Source: Azospirillum oleiclasticum
GTDB lineage: Bacteria; Pseudomonadota; Alphaproteobacteria; Azospirillales; Azospirillaceae
DNA: 64,000 nt
Reading direction: 5' to 3'
Assembly (NCBI RefSeq): GCF_013423485.1
Contig: NZ_JABFFR010000001.1
Coordinates: 620,001-684,000 of the forward strand
Shown here: one piece after another, positions 27,214-37,678 of the stretch
How the letters are laid out: every line of letters starts with the position of its first letter
Numbering within the stretch: position 1 is the stretch's first letter
The notes under the pieces: generated by a model
The model's database searches: none
Told to the model about the DNA's origin: nothing
Seen by the model: the letters and a program-made list of their open reading frames with translations, nothing else
Program-made: the position numbers and the translations under genes

Positions 27214-29142
27214 ATGACCCAATCTTCCGCGGAGCTCTACAACCAGATGCACGCCCGTTCCCTCAGCGATCCCGCGGGATTCTGGGGCGAGGCGGCCGAG
27301 GAAATCTCCTGGATCAAGCGTTGGGACACGGTGCTCGACGATTCCAAGGCGCCCTTCTATCGCTGGTTCAAGGGCGGCGTGATGAACACCGCCTACAACT
27401 GCATCGACCGCCATGTCGAGGCGGGGCGCGGCGACCAGCCGGCGATCATCTATGACAGCCCGGTCACCGGCACGGTCGAGACCATCACCTACCGGGAGTT
27501 CCGCGACCAGGTGGCGCTGTTCGCCGGCGCCATGAAACGGCTGGGGGTGGAGAAAGGCGACCGCGTCATCCTCTACATGCCGATGATCCCCCAGGCGGTG
27601 GTGGCGATGCTCGCCTGCGCGCGGCTGGGCGCCGTGCATTCCGTGGTGTTCGGCGGCTTCGCCCCGCATGAGCTGGCGACCCGCCTGAACGACGCCAAGC
27701 CGCGCCTGATCGTGTCCGCCTCCTGCGGCATCGAGCCGAACCGCATCGTGAAGTACAAGCCGATGCTGGACGCCGCCATCGAGCAGGCGGAGCACAAGCC
27801 GGAACGCTGCATCGTCTATCAGCGCCCGCAGGAGACGGCGGAACTGGTCGCCGGCCGCGACGTGGACTGGAACGACGCGCTGAAGGGCGCGGTGCCCGCC
27901 GACTGCGTGCCGGTGGAGGCGACCGATCCGCTCTACATCCTCTACACCTCCGGCACCACCGGCCAGCCCAAGGGCGTGATCCGCGACAACGGCGGCCACG
28001 CGGTGGCGCTGAAGTGGACCATGAAGCACATCTACAACGTGAAGCCCGGCGAGGTGTACTGGGCGGCGTCGGACGTGGGCTGGGTGGTCGGCCACTCCTA
28101 CATCGTCTACGCGCCCCTGCTGAACGGTAACACCACCATCGTGTTCGAGGGCAAGCCGGTCGGCACGCCCGACCCCGGCACCTTCTGGCGCACCATCGAG
28201 CGGCACAAGGTCACGACCCTCTTCACCGCCCCCACCGCCTTCCGCGCCATCAAGCGCGAGGACCCGAACGGCGAGTGGATCGGCAAGTTCGACCTGACCG
28301 GCTTCCGCGCCCTGTTCCTGGCCGGCGAGAGGTCGGACCCCGACACGCTGCAGTGGGCGGAGGAGCATCTGAAGGTGCCCGTCATCGACCATTGGTGGCA
28401 GACGGAGACGGGCTGGGCGATCAGCGGGAATCCACTGGGCGTGCATCTCTTCCCCATCAAGTACGGCTCGGCCACGCGGCCGATGGCCGGGTGGGACGTG
28501 CGGGTGCTGGCGCCCGACCTTAGTGAGATGCCGCGCGGGGACATCGGCGCCATCTGCGTGAAGCTGCCGCTGCCGCCGGGCACGCTGCCCAGCCTGTGGG
28601 GTGCAGACGAGCGCTTCCTGAAGTCCTACCTGACCGACTATCCCGGCTACTACCAGACGGGGGACGCGGGTTTCATCGATGACGACGGCTACGTCTACAT
28701 CATGTCCCGCACCGACGACATCATCAACGTCGCCGGCCACCGCCTGTCCACCGGGGCCATGGAGGAGGTGCTGTCCTCCCACAAGGACGTGGCGGAATGC
28801 GCGGTCATCGGTGTCGCCGACGACCTGAAGGGGCAGGTGCCGCTCGGCTTCGTCGTGCTGAAGATGGGCGTCAACAGGCCCGACGCGGAGATCGTGAAGG
28901 AGGTCGTCCAGCTCGTGCGTGACCAGATCGGCCCGGTCGCCGACTTCAAGCGCGCGGTGGTCGTGGAGCGCCTGCCGAAGACGCGGTCCGGCAAGATCCT
29001 GCGCGGCACCATGCAGAAGATCGCCGACTGCCAGGACTACAAGATGCCGGCCACCATCGACGATCCGGCAATCCTGCCGGAAATCGCCGACGCCCTGAAG
29101 ACGCTGGGCTATGCCAAGAGCCACGAGGGCGCCGCGGCGTAA
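27214..29142 (+). CDS. prpE: propionyl-CoA synthetase-like acyl-CoA synthetase
   Basis: 642 residues. 'LYTSGTTGQPKGVIRDNGGH' is the ATP loop with the PrpE-type RDNGGH continuation; 'DHWWQTETGW', 'YYQTGDAG', 'SRTDDIINVAGHRLSTG' and the catalytic Lys in 'LPKTRSGKILRGTM' follow. It activates propionate (and often acetate) to the CoA ester via an acyl-AMP. Other prp genes are absent, so it may serve general propionate scavenging. ATG 27214 suits the family N-terminus ('YNQMHARSLSDPAGFW'), though its ribosome site is poor. A strong terminator follows. Confidence 0.9.
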   Translation: MTQSSAELYNQMHARSLSDPAGFWGEAAEEISWIKRWDTVLDDSKAPFYRWFKGGVMNTAYNCIDRHVEAGRGDQPAIIYDSPVTGTVETITYREFRDQVALFAGAMKRLGVEKGDRVILYMPMIPQAVVAMLACARLGAVHSVVFGGFAPHELATRLNDAKPRLIVSASCGIEPNRIVKYKPMLDAAIEQAEHKPERCIVYQRPQETAELVAGRDVDWNDALKGAVPADCVPVEATDPLYILYTSGTTGQPKGVIRDNGGHAVALKWTMKHIYNVKPGEVYWAASDVGWVVGHSYIVYAPLLNGNTTIVFEGKPVGTPDPGTFWRTIERHKVTTLFTAPTAFRAIKREDPNGEWIGKFDLTGFRALFLAGERSDPDTLQWAEEHLKVPVIDHWWQTETGWAISGNPLGVHLFPIKYGSATRPMAGWDVRVLAPDLSEMPRGDIGAICVKLPLPPGTLPSLWGADERFLKSYLTDYPGYYQTGDAGFIDDDGYVYIMSRTDDIINVAGHRLSTGAMEEVLSSHKDVAECAVIGVADDLKGQVPLGFVVLKMGVNRPDAEIVKEVVQLVRDQIGPVADFKRAVVVERLPKTRSGKILRGTMQKIADCQDYKMPATIDDPAILPEIADALKTLGYAKSHEGAAA

Positions 29143-29171
29143 TCACTGCCACCCACGTCCGTTCGATGCCG

Positions 29172-29207
29172 CCGCCGCGTTCCGAAGGGACGCGGCGGTG
29201 TCATTTT
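29172..29207 (+). terminator. Rho-independent terminator of prpE
   Basis: A 12-bp stem (29172-29183 with 29187-29198, one T.G) has a GAA loop and is followed by TGTCATTTT. It starts 29 bp after the prpE stop and is the most canonical plus-strand terminator I found in the window. Confidence 0.8.
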
Positions 29208-29271
29208 GGGGGTGCCCGGTCGGGCCACGCCATCTTGCCGCCGATTTTCTGATGCACGGCTGACAAGGATT

Positions 29272-29297
29272 GGAATAAACGATAGGGGGCACGCGTT
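29272..29297 (+). promoter_or_regulatory. candidate ECF-type promoter for the sigma factor operon
   Basis: GGAAT (29272-29276), 17 nt, then CGTT (29294-29297) matches the GGAAC-N16/17-CGTT pattern of alphaproteobacterial ECF/EcfG promoters with one mismatch. It is 82-112 bp before the sigma gene start, so autoregulation or control by the general stress sigma factor is plausible. Confidence 0.5.
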
Positions 29298-29408
29298 CGC
29301 TCCAGTGATACCGGATCCTCCGGTCGCTCTGGGAACGGACGCCGTGCATTCCTACCTGATGGTGGGGCCATTCCAACCATGGCTCCCCCGGAAATCGAGG
29401 GTGCGCGG

Positions 29409-29918
29409 TTGAGCAAGTTCGGGGTCGAACTGGAAGTTCACATAGCGTCGCTTCGGCGCTACGCGCGCTCGTTGCTCCGCAACAGTGCGGACGCCGAGGA
29501 TCTGGTTCAGGAGGCGTTGACCCGTGCCGTTTCGCGGGCCGACAGCTTCAAGGCGGGGACGAACCTGCGGGCATGGCTCTTCACCATCCTGCACAACGTC
29601 CACGTCAATCAGGTCCGCTCCCGCGCCTCCCGGCCCGACGAGGTGCCCGTGGAGGCGGTGGAGTCCAGGCTGGTCACACCGGCCCGGCAGGAGGAACGGA
29701 TCGAATTGCGCGACATGTCGCGCGCGCTCGACGACCTGCCGGTCGAGCAGCGGCAGGTGCTGCTGCTGGTGGCGCTGGAGGGCATGAAGTACGAGGAGGT
29801 CGCCGAGACGCTCGGCGTCCCCATCGGTACGGTGATGTCGCGCCTCTCACGGGCGCGGGAGGCCGTCCGGACGAAGCTGAGCAACGAGGGTGGCGTCACC
29901 CTCCGACGGGTGAAGTGA
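29409..29918 (+). CDS. ECF RNA polymerase sigma factor
   Basis: 169 residues from TTG 29409, favoured by GAGGG 7 nt upstream; ATG 29379 would add ten residues. Region 2: 'LRRYARSLLRNSADAEDLVQEALTRA' in parts and 'GTNLRAWLFTILHN' (core binding and -10 recognition). Region 4: 'LDDLPVEQRQVLLLVALEGMKYEEVAE' and 'GVPIGTVMSRLSRARE' (-35 helix-turn-helix). It is a two-domain ECF of the kind held by a membrane anti-sigma, which is encoded next, the stop and start codons sharing one base. Confidence 0.93.
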   Translation: MSKFGVELEVHIASLRRYARSLLRNSADAEDLVQEALTRAVSRADSFKAGTNLRAWLFTILHNVHVNQVRSRASRPDEVPVEAVESRLVTPARQEERIELRDMSRALDDLPVEQRQVLLLVALEGMKYEEVAETLGVPIGTVMSRLSRAREAVRTKLSNEGGVTLRRVK

Positions 29919-30895
29919 TGGAAGCTCATCGGGTACGAGACGAAGACCTGCACGCCTATGTGGACGGACACCTGCATGGTGAGCGCCGGGTCGCGGTCGA
30001 GCGATGTCTCGCCGAGGATGCGGAACTGGCCAGGCGGGTCGAGGACTACCGGGCGCAGGCCGCGCTTCTGCACGAGCTGTTCGATCCGGTCCTGCGCGAG
30101 CAGCCGAGCCAGGAGGTGGTGGATCTGACCCACCGCCTCAACGGCCGGCTGGCTGGCAACGACAACGCGCCACCCTGGCACGCGCGTGCCTGGGTGCGCA
30201 TGGCCGCGGCCATCGTGTTGGTGGTCGGTGGTGCCACCGGCGGCTGGTTCGGGCGTGGCAGCGTGGCACCGCCGCCGGCGCAGGTCGTCCAGCAGCAGCG
30301 CCCGGCGCTCCAGACCTTCGCGGCGGAGGCGGCACAGGCCCATCGTTTCTACACCTCCGACGAGCGCTTCCAGGTGGAGATGGGGGCCGACGACCCCTAC
30401 GCGCTGGACAGCTTCCTGTCGCAGCGCGTCGGCCGCGACGTGTTCGGGCCCGACCTGTCGAAGGTCGGTTACCGCCTGATCGGTGGCCGTTCCCTGCCCA
30501 TCGACCAGGGCGCCGGCGCGCAGTACATGTATGCAAACGAGCAGGGGAAGCGGATCACGCTGTTCGCCGGCTCGGCGCAGCCGGCGCAGGAGGGGTCCTT
30601 CAGCTTCGCCCAGCAGGGCGACGTGGCGACCTTCTATTGGGTCGAGGGCACCCTCGCCTATGCGCTGATCGGCCGGTTGTCGCGCGAAGAACTGATGGAC
30701 ATCACCAAGGCCGTGTACAGCGACCTGAAGGCCGGGTCGAAGCAGCGCGAGCAGCGTGAACAGCGCCGGCAGGAGCAGCAGCCCCCGGCCGCCCAGCAGC
30801 CGACGCAGGAACAGCAACAGCAGCAGCCGCAGCCGCAGCCGCAACAGAACCCGGTGCAGCCGGTCAGCGACAAGCACAACAGCAAGCCGAGCTGA
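29918..30895 (+). CDS. transmembrane anti-sigma factor
   Basis: 325 residues. The cytoplasmic head ('VRDEDLHAYVDGHL', then a helical ~70 residues) has the layout of anti-sigma domains but lacks the zinc HxxxCxxC motif. One membrane helix lies near 90-106 ('MAAAIVLVVGGATGGWF'), followed by a ~170-residue periplasmic domain and a C-terminal tail rich in Gln, Pro, Arg and Glu (last ~60 residues). It would sequester the sigma factor encoded just upstream until an envelope signal acts on the periplasmic part. No obvious protease or redox motif shows what the signal is. Confidence 0.85.
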   Translation: MEAHRVRDEDLHAYVDGHLHGERRVAVERCLAEDAELARRVEDYRAQAALLHELFDPVLREQPSQEVVDLTHRLNGRLAGNDNAPPWHARAWVRMAAAIVLVVGGATGGWFGRGSVAPPPAQVVQQQRPALQTFAAEAAQAHRFYTSDERFQVEMGADDPYALDSFLSQRVGRDVFGPDLSKVGYRLIGGRSLPIDQGAGAQYMYANEQGKRITLFAGSAQPAQEGSFSFAQQGDVATFYWVEGTLAYALIGRLSREELMDITKAVYSDLKAGSKQREQREQRRQEQQPPAAQQPTQEQQQQQPQPQPQQNPVQPVSDKHNSKPS

Positions 30896-30916
30896 GCGGG
30901 ACGTGCGGAACCGCCG

Positions 30917-31900
30917 TCACCCCTCGGGCATCTCGAAGTCCGCCACGACCGGTGCGTGGTAGCTCTCCGGCGAGGCTGCGGACATGGCCTGGGCGACCAG
31001 TTCGTCGCTCAGGGCCTCGTTGTGGATTTCCGCCCCGCGGAACCAGCCGAGCAGGGCGCGCGAGACCAGCAGATGGTCCAGCATCACCGCCATCCCGCCG
31101 TGAAGCACGGAATAGCGGCGTTCCTCCGGCAGTGACCGCTCCACCGGCACCAGCGTCCGGGCGGCGAGGCGGCCGTTGCCGGTCTCCTCCACATCGGCGC
31201 GGATGATGCGCACCGGGGTCTGTTCCATGTCGGCGTTGCAGTCGCCGGCCACCACGATCAGCGCACCCGGATCGGCGTCGAACACCCGCTCCACCGCCAG
31301 CCGCGTCTCCAGCGCCTGACCCGCGCGCTTCATCGACGCCAGATAGAAGCCTTCCGCCCAGCCTCCGACGCTATGCCATGTGAATGGCCCGTCCTTCTGA
31401 CCGGGAACCGGTGACGCGATGGGGGCCCGCAGATGCAGGTCGAACACGTGCAGCCGGTGACCGCCGGGCAGCTCCACCTCCGCATGCAGCACCGGACGAT
31501 CCCAGGGAACCGGTTCCGGAGCGGTGCGCGGCGGGTCGGAGGTCGCGAGCCGGACCAGGGGCGCCGGCACCAGATCATGTCGGTAGAGCCGCGCCGCGGC
31601 GATGGGCCAGCGGCTGACGACGACGAGGTTGTGCCGTTCCGCCAGCTTCGGCGGGTTGCCCGCGGTGCGGTGGAAGCCGGCGTAGGGCGTGTCCTCCAGC
31701 AGCCGGTCGAGCGCCGCCAGCCGTCGCGGCTCGCCCTTGGCGGCACGCTGGGCGTTCACCTCCTGCAGACAGAGGATGTCGGCATTCAGCCGCAGCAATT
31801 GCGGGCGGAGGATCGCGGCGCGCTCGACGATGGGCGGCGCGCCCTCCCGATCGTCCAGATTCTCCAGGTTGAACGTGGCGATGCGGAAGGATCGGCCCAT
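30917..31900 (-). CDS. endonuclease/exonuclease/phosphatase-family protein
   Basis: 327 residues with the metal-dependent EEP fold: 'ATFNLENLDD' (first Asn), 'NADILCLQEVN' (Glu), 'AGDCNADM' (Asp/Asn) and 'LDHLLVS', with the catalytic His in 'SYHAPVVADF'. No signal peptide is apparent, so it is probably cytoplasmic. Substrates of this superfamily range from DNA to phospholipids and inositol phosphates; this one cannot be assigned. It is 3 bp downstream of a methyltransferase gene and likely co-transcribed. Confidence 0.85.
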   Translation of the reverse strand: MGRSFRIATFNLENLDDREGAPPIVERAAILRPQLLRLNADILCLQEVNAQRAAKGEPRRLAALDRLLEDTPYAGFHRTAGNPPKLAERHNLVVVSRWPIAAARLYRHDLVPAPLVRLATSDPPRTAPEPVPWDRPVLHAEVELPGGHRLHVFDLHLRAPIASPVPGQKDGPFTWHSVGGWAEGFYLASMKRAGQALETRLAVERVFDADPGALIVVAGDCNADMEQTPVRIIRADVEETGNGRLAARTLVPVERSLPEERRYSVLHGGMAVMLDHLLVSRALLGWFRGAEIHNEALSDELVAQAMSAASPESYHAPVVADFEMPEG

Positions 31901-31903
31901 CGG

Positions 31904-33365
<1,462 letters not shown>

Positions 33366-33414
33366 TTTACTTAACTTGCGCGGGATATACAACGATGTCG
33401 ATACTACCTCGCGT

Positions 33415-34839
33415 TCAGTAGTGCCTGATCCAGTCGCTGATCAAGGCGGATTCCAGCGCCCGTGCACGATTCAACCAGTCACGCGCGGCCGGGGGGATCG
33501 CGTTGCTGCCGCGGTCCATCGTCGCGTCCAGCGCCTGCCGGGCGGCGGGGTCGCCGACGAAGACGACGAAGCCCAGAGAGCGACCGGATGCCGCACGCAG
33601 GACGCCGGCCAAGCCGCGCGCGTAGGCCATGGTCCCGGATTTGGCGTGGATCGCGGCCGGCCCCGAGGAATCATCGCCCTTGGGGGGCAGCAGTGCCCAG
33701 AGCGCCGGGCCTCCCAGCCGCAGCACGGCGGCGATCTGCCGCGGGGTCACCCGCGACTCCGACGACAGGCCGGAGTGGTTCGCCAGGCGGAAGCCGCTCC
33801 AATCCACGTCGGGCGCCAAGGCGCGCAGCCGCGTGTCCACCATCGCGGAGGATTCCGCCATGGTTGCGACGGACGGGGCCAGCCACCGGGCGGTCGCCAG
33901 CCCGACCAACTCCGCCGTGGGGTTGTTGGACCAGCGCAACAGGCCGGCCACCAGCTCGGGCAGGGGTGGGCTCTGGTGAACGACGAGCGGGGTGGCGCCA
34001 GCCGGTAGGCGTCCGGCCGCCGGGCGGAGCAGGCGGATCCCCGACTCCTCCGCGACGCGGCGGAACAGGGCGGCGGTGGCCGCACCGGGCTTTGTCACCG
34101 GCAAAAAGCTGCGAGCCGGAGGAGCCAGAGCGGGCACCAGCCGCCAACGCTCCCCCGTCTTGTCCGGCTCGGGGTAGAGCGCGCGCGGTCCGGCGGCCTG
34201 CACGTCCACCCGCACGCTGTCCAGCCGGTGGCGCCCGGCGTCCGACACCGCCCAGGCGGCGGCGTCCGTCGTGCCGTCCGGCCGGCGTTCCCAGGCCAGC
34301 AGGAAGCGGTTGAAGTTCACCGACAGGGCGCCGATCCCGGCGTTGTAACCGGCCACCCATGGCTGGGTGGAATCGATCTCCGGAAACTCCGGAAGCGCCG
34401 TCGCGTCGTACAGGAAGCGCCCGGCCACCCGCCGCACCCCCCTTGCCGCCAAACCGTGCGCGAGATCCGCCAGATCCTCGGTGGCGAGCGCCGGGTCGCC
34501 GCCGCCGTGCAGGATCAGGTCGCCCTCCAGCACGCCCGCGCGCACCGGACCGGTGGCGTGCAGCGCGGTGGCGAAGCGGTGGTCCGGACCGAGAACGGCC
34601 AGCGCCGCTGTGGCCGTGGCCAGCTTGGCGACCGACGCCGGGGCGAAGGTGAAGTCGGCGCGGTACTGTTCCAGCGCCCGCCCGCTGTCCAGCTCGAACA
34701 GCAAGGCGCCGACGGCCTCGGGCGGGAACCCATGCTCGACCGTCTGAGGCGCGGCGGCAGTCGCCGCACAGCCGGACAGGGAAAGCACAAGGGCGACGGT
34801 GACGATGAGAAGGCGGATAGGCATGCCGACACCATACAT
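33415..34839 (-). CDS. dacB: D-alanyl-D-alanine carboxypeptidase/endopeptidase, PBP4 family lipoprotein
   Basis: 474 residues. GAAGGGG precedes ATG 34839. The N-terminus is a lipoprotein signal with lipobox 'LSGC' (Cys24). Peptidase S13 active-site motifs: SxxK in 'ASVAKL' (Ser69), SxN in 'RWSNNP', and KTG-like 'HAKSGTM'. It trims or cuts D-Ala-mDAP cross-links in peptidoglycan at the cell envelope. The long open frame upstream is antisense to the FHA gene and is not part of this protein. Confidence 0.9.
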   Translation of the reverse strand: MYGVGMPIRLLIVTVALVLSLSGCAATAAAPQTVEHGFPPEAVGALLFELDSGRALEQYRADFTFAPASVAKLATATAALAVLGPDHRFATALHATGPVRAGVLEGDLILHGGGDPALATEDLADLAHGLAARGVRRVAGRFLYDATALPEFPEIDSTQPWVAGYNAGIGALSVNFNRFLLAWERRPDGTTDAAAWAVSDAGRHRLDSVRVDVQAAGPRALYPEPDKTGERWRLVPALAPPARSFLPVTKPGAATAALFRRVAEESGIRLLRPAAGRLPAGATPLVVHQSPPLPELVAGLLRWSNNPTAELVGLATARWLAPSVATMAESSAMVDTRLRALAPDVDWSGFRLANHSGLSSESRVTPRQIAAVLRLGGPALWALLPPKGDDSSGPAAIHAKSGTMAYARGLAGVLRAASGRSLGFVVFVGDPAARQALDATMDRGSNAIPPAARDWLNRARALESALISDWIRHY

Positions 34840-34956
34840 GTCGAATGCCCCTTCTTCCGTGTCTTTGCGCAGACCGGGGTGTGCCGGCGCTTGCGGGGGC
34901 GCTGATGCTGTGGTTTGATTCAAAATGGTGAAGTCCCCAAGGGTACAACCAGCGCG

Positions 34957-36774
34957 ATGATTTCCCGTCACCGCCCCATGAAATACGAGGTGGTGGTCGA
35001 GCTCAAGGGCCGGCCGAGCATCGACGGTGTGTTCGATGACGAGGCGCTGGCGATGGACCGCGCCAAGTTCCTGCTGGCCCAGGCGCGCTTCACGGCCGTC
35101 CGCGTGGTCCGCACGAACCAGGCGGGGAAAGAGGAAACGGTCTTCGAGAAGGCCTACTCCGGTGGCGGCAAGGTCACGACCATATCCCACATCGAAGAGG
35201 CCGCACCCTGCCGCGACGTGCTCCAGGTCTACGGCTTCAACAGCCGGATGACTCTGCTTCGGCTGCTGCGCGCTTATTGGGACGACCAGCAGGTGATCCC
35301 GGCGGAACAGCTTCACCGTTATATGCAGCTCCGCTACCTCGAGCGTGAGGCGACGCTGTTCAACCCGGCCCTGTCGCGCCTCGCCACCCTCCAGTCGGAA
35401 GCGCTTGGCGTGAAGCTGTTCGACCGGCAGGACGAGCTGGCACGCTGGTTCGTCCGGCTGAAGGAGCTGGCGCAGGAGGGTGCGGCCGACCTCGCCGGCT
35501 TCGACCGCGCCCTGGCCACCGGCGGCACGGCCGGATTGCTGGCGGCGGCGGCCTCGCGGCCGGCGGAGGAGCGGGACCGCATCGTCACCCACGCCTTCTC
35601 CACCCACCTGGAGCCGTACCGCGAATGGGGACCCAAGCTGCGGGCGGTGCTTCGCTTCCATGACGAGGACGACGGCGAGTCCGTGCGGGTCGTGGACGAG
35701 TTCGTGGCCGAGATCATGGACGGGCGCGAGCCGGTGCGCGCGCTCATCGGCTATGCCCCCGATCTCGCCTCCGCCCTGCTCAGCCTGATCGCGGTGGTGC
35801 ATGGCGATCTGGACGACCGGCTGCCGCACACCGAGGATCTGCTCGCGCTGTCCCGGGCTTCGGCCGGCGGCGGCTTCGACAAGCTGGAGCAGGCGATTCT
35901 GAACCGGATCGCGGGGGCGCTCGACGCCCGTCACCCGCTCTCCAAGCAGGGACCGGCCGCGGAGTCCAAGGCGTTCCACATGATCGCCGACCGTCTGGCG
36001 ACGGCGGACGGATTCCGCGGCGGGGCGGACATGGCGTCCGCATTGACGCGGCGGGCGAAGCTGGCCCTGGCGGTGAACGGGAACGACCTGCCGTTCGAGG
36101 AGACGGTCAGCCGCTTGTCCGGGCGGTTCAGCACCCCGGCGGCCCGGTTGGGCTATCTGCTCGATCTCGGCGCGTCGCCGGTCGGGCGCCGCCGGATCAG
36201 CTACGTGATCGGGCTGGTCGCCGGCATCTTCGAGCAGGCTCAGACCGCGTCGGAACTCGCCCCGATCGGGGTCGAGGCGGAGGAGGCGCGGCGCCGCATG
36301 GGCGAACGCCTGCGCAAGGCCGGCGTCCCGCGGGCACTGGCCGACGCCCTGGTCGCACGCATGTCCATGATGAACAGCCATCCGCCGCTGCCGAAGCAGG
36401 GTGTGCTGACCGCGGACACGGTGGACATCGGCGGGCCGAGGGTGCCGGCGCGTCTCGCCCTGTCCTACCACGGCCATCGCTGCGTGATCCCCGACGCAGG
36501 CACCGAGATCGTCATCGGGCGCAGCCACGACTGCCACATCCTGCTCGACCTTGCATCGGCGTCGCGCCATCACGCGGTGGTGCGGGTGGAGCGGGAGGGC
36601 TTTGTCCTGGAGGACCTCAGCCGCAACGGCACGGAACTGATCACCGCACAGCAGAAGCCGCGCGTCCTCAACAAGGGGGACAAGATACAGCTCGGACGGA
36701 CGGGGGAGATCGTGATCGGCTCCCGCAGTACCGGTGAGGAGCCGGCCCGCATCACCTGGGAGGTTCTGAGCTGA
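34957..36774 (+). CDS. FHA-domain protein with large unassigned N-terminal region
   Basis: 605 residues from ATG 34957 (ATG 34978 is an alternative). The C-terminal ~90 residues are a forkhead-associated phosphopeptide-binding domain: 'EIVIGRSHDCHILLDLASASRHHA' in parts (Gly-Arg, Ser, SRxHA) and 'LEDLSRNGTEL'. The ~490 residues before it are mostly helical and contain no motif I know, including 'YEVVVELKGRPSIDGVFDDE'. There is no kinase or secretion gene nearby to name a partner. It overlaps the convergent nnrD gene by 23 nt. Confidence 0.8.
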   Translation: MISRHRPMKYEVVVELKGRPSIDGVFDDEALAMDRAKFLLAQARFTAVRVVRTNQAGKEETVFEKAYSGGGKVTTISHIEEAAPCRDVLQVYGFNSRMTLLRLLRAYWDDQQVIPAEQLHRYMQLRYLEREATLFNPALSRLATLQSEALGVKLFDRQDELARWFVRLKELAQEGAADLAGFDRALATGGTAGLLAAAASRPAEERDRIVTHAFSTHLEPYREWGPKLRAVLRFHDEDDGESVRVVDEFVAEIMDGREPVRALIGYAPDLASALLSLIAVVHGDLDDRLPHTEDLLALSRASAGGGFDKLEQAILNRIAGALDARHPLSKQGPAAESKAFHMIADRLATADGFRGGADMASALTRRAKLALAVNGNDLPFEETVSRLSGRFSTPAARLGYLLDLGASPVGRRRISYVIGLVAGIFEQAQTASELAPIGVEAEEARRRMGERLRKAGVPRALADALVARMSMMNSHPPLPKQGVLTADTVDIGGPRVPARLALSYHGHRCVIPDAGTEIVIGRSHDCHILLDLASASRHHAVVRVEREGFVLEDLSRNGTELITAQQKPRVLNKGDKIQLGRTGEIVIGSRSTGEEPARITWEVLS

Positions 36775-37678
36775 CCGCTTCCCCTCCGACCGGATCGGAG
36801 AGGGCCGCCATGATCCCCGGCACCTCCGCCAGCAGCTCGCGGGCCAGGAAGCCGAGCGGCCCGTGACGGCGGGTGAGCCGGTTGCCCGCCTCCCCGTGCA
36901 GGTGGACCGCCCATACGGCGGCCTGGAGCGGCGTCGCCCCGCGCGCCAGCAACCCGGCGACCAGCCCCGCCAGCGTGTCGCCGGAACCGGAGGTCGCCAG
37001 CCCGACCGTGCCGCCGCTGTAGCGCCACGCCTCCCCCTGCGGGGTGACGATCTCCGTGCAGGGGCCCTTCATGACCACGACGACCTGGAGCAGGGCCGCG
37101 GCGCGGCGCGCGGTCCCGCGGGGATCGGCGGCCACCGCCTCGCGCTCGATCCCCAGCAGTGAGGCCATCTCGCCCGCATGCGGCGTGATCACCGCGCGGC
37201 CGGCGTGGCGGTGCAGCCGCTCCCGACTGTCCGTCAGGCCTCTCAGCGCGGCGGCGTCGAGCACCAGGGCGGGCCCATCCAGCCTGTCGAGAAGGACCCC
37301 GGTGAGGGCGGCGCTCTCCGCTCCGTTGGTCATGCCGGGGCCGACCAGCACCGCGCCGCAGCGCCGCGCGCGCCGCGCCAGCTCCGCCCCGGCTTCCGGG
37401 GCGATGCCGCCATCGGGCGTCTCTGGCAGCCCGATCACCAGAGCTTCCGGCACCGCGAGGCCGAGCGGCACGGCGACGCTGCGCGCCGTCGCCATCTGGA
37501 GCTTGCCGGCCCCGGCGCGAAGTGCGGCGATGCCGGCGAGCAGGGCGGCACCAGGCACCTCGACGCTGCCGGCCACCACCATCACCTGCCCGCGCCGGTC
37601 CTTGTCGCCGTCCTCGTCGGGCCGCGGCAGGGGCATGCCGCGCAGCAGCGCCTCGGTGATGTCCATGGCACCGCTCAT
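36752..37678 (-). CDS. nnrD: ADP-dependent NAD(P)H-hydrate dehydratase
   Basis: 308 residues, ribokinase-like fold. 'GQVMVVAGSVEVPGAALLAG' (N-terminal Gly-rich strand), 'GPGMTN', 'ITPHAGEMASLLG' and 'TSGSGDTLAGLVAGLLARG' (active-site Asp) are typical of the CARKD/NnrD family. It repairs hydrated NADH and NADPH. The NnrE epimerase domain usually fused or adjacent is absent here and must be encoded elsewhere. Its start overlaps the end of the upstream phosphatase gene by 4 nt. Confidence 0.9.
   Translation of the reverse strand: MSGAMDITEALLRGMPLPRPDEDGDKDRRGQVMVVAGSVEVPGAALLAGIAALRAGAGKLQMATARSVAVPLGLAVPEALVIGLPETPDGGIAPEAGAELARRARRCGAVLVGPGMTNGAESAALTGVLLDRLDGPALVLDAAALRGLTDSRERLHRHAGRAVITPHAGEMASLLGIEREAVAADPRGTARRAAALLQVVVVMKGPCTEIVTPQGEAWRYSGGTVGLATSGSGDTLAGLVAGLLARGATPLQAAVWAVHLHGEAGNRLTRRHGPLGFLARELLAEVPGIMAALSDPVGGEAVSSEPPR

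Noticed and set aside
29409..29918. Calling the ECF sigma factor EcfG
   Set aside because: Regions 2 and 4 are those of a generic ECF, and the neighbour is a membrane anti-sigma rather than NepR/PhyR.
33415..36573. Apparent fusion of the PBP4-type peptidase with a ~570-residue N-terminal extension
   Set aside because: The extension is antisense to the well-supported FHA gene, and a proper ribosome site and lipoprotein signal occur at 34839.
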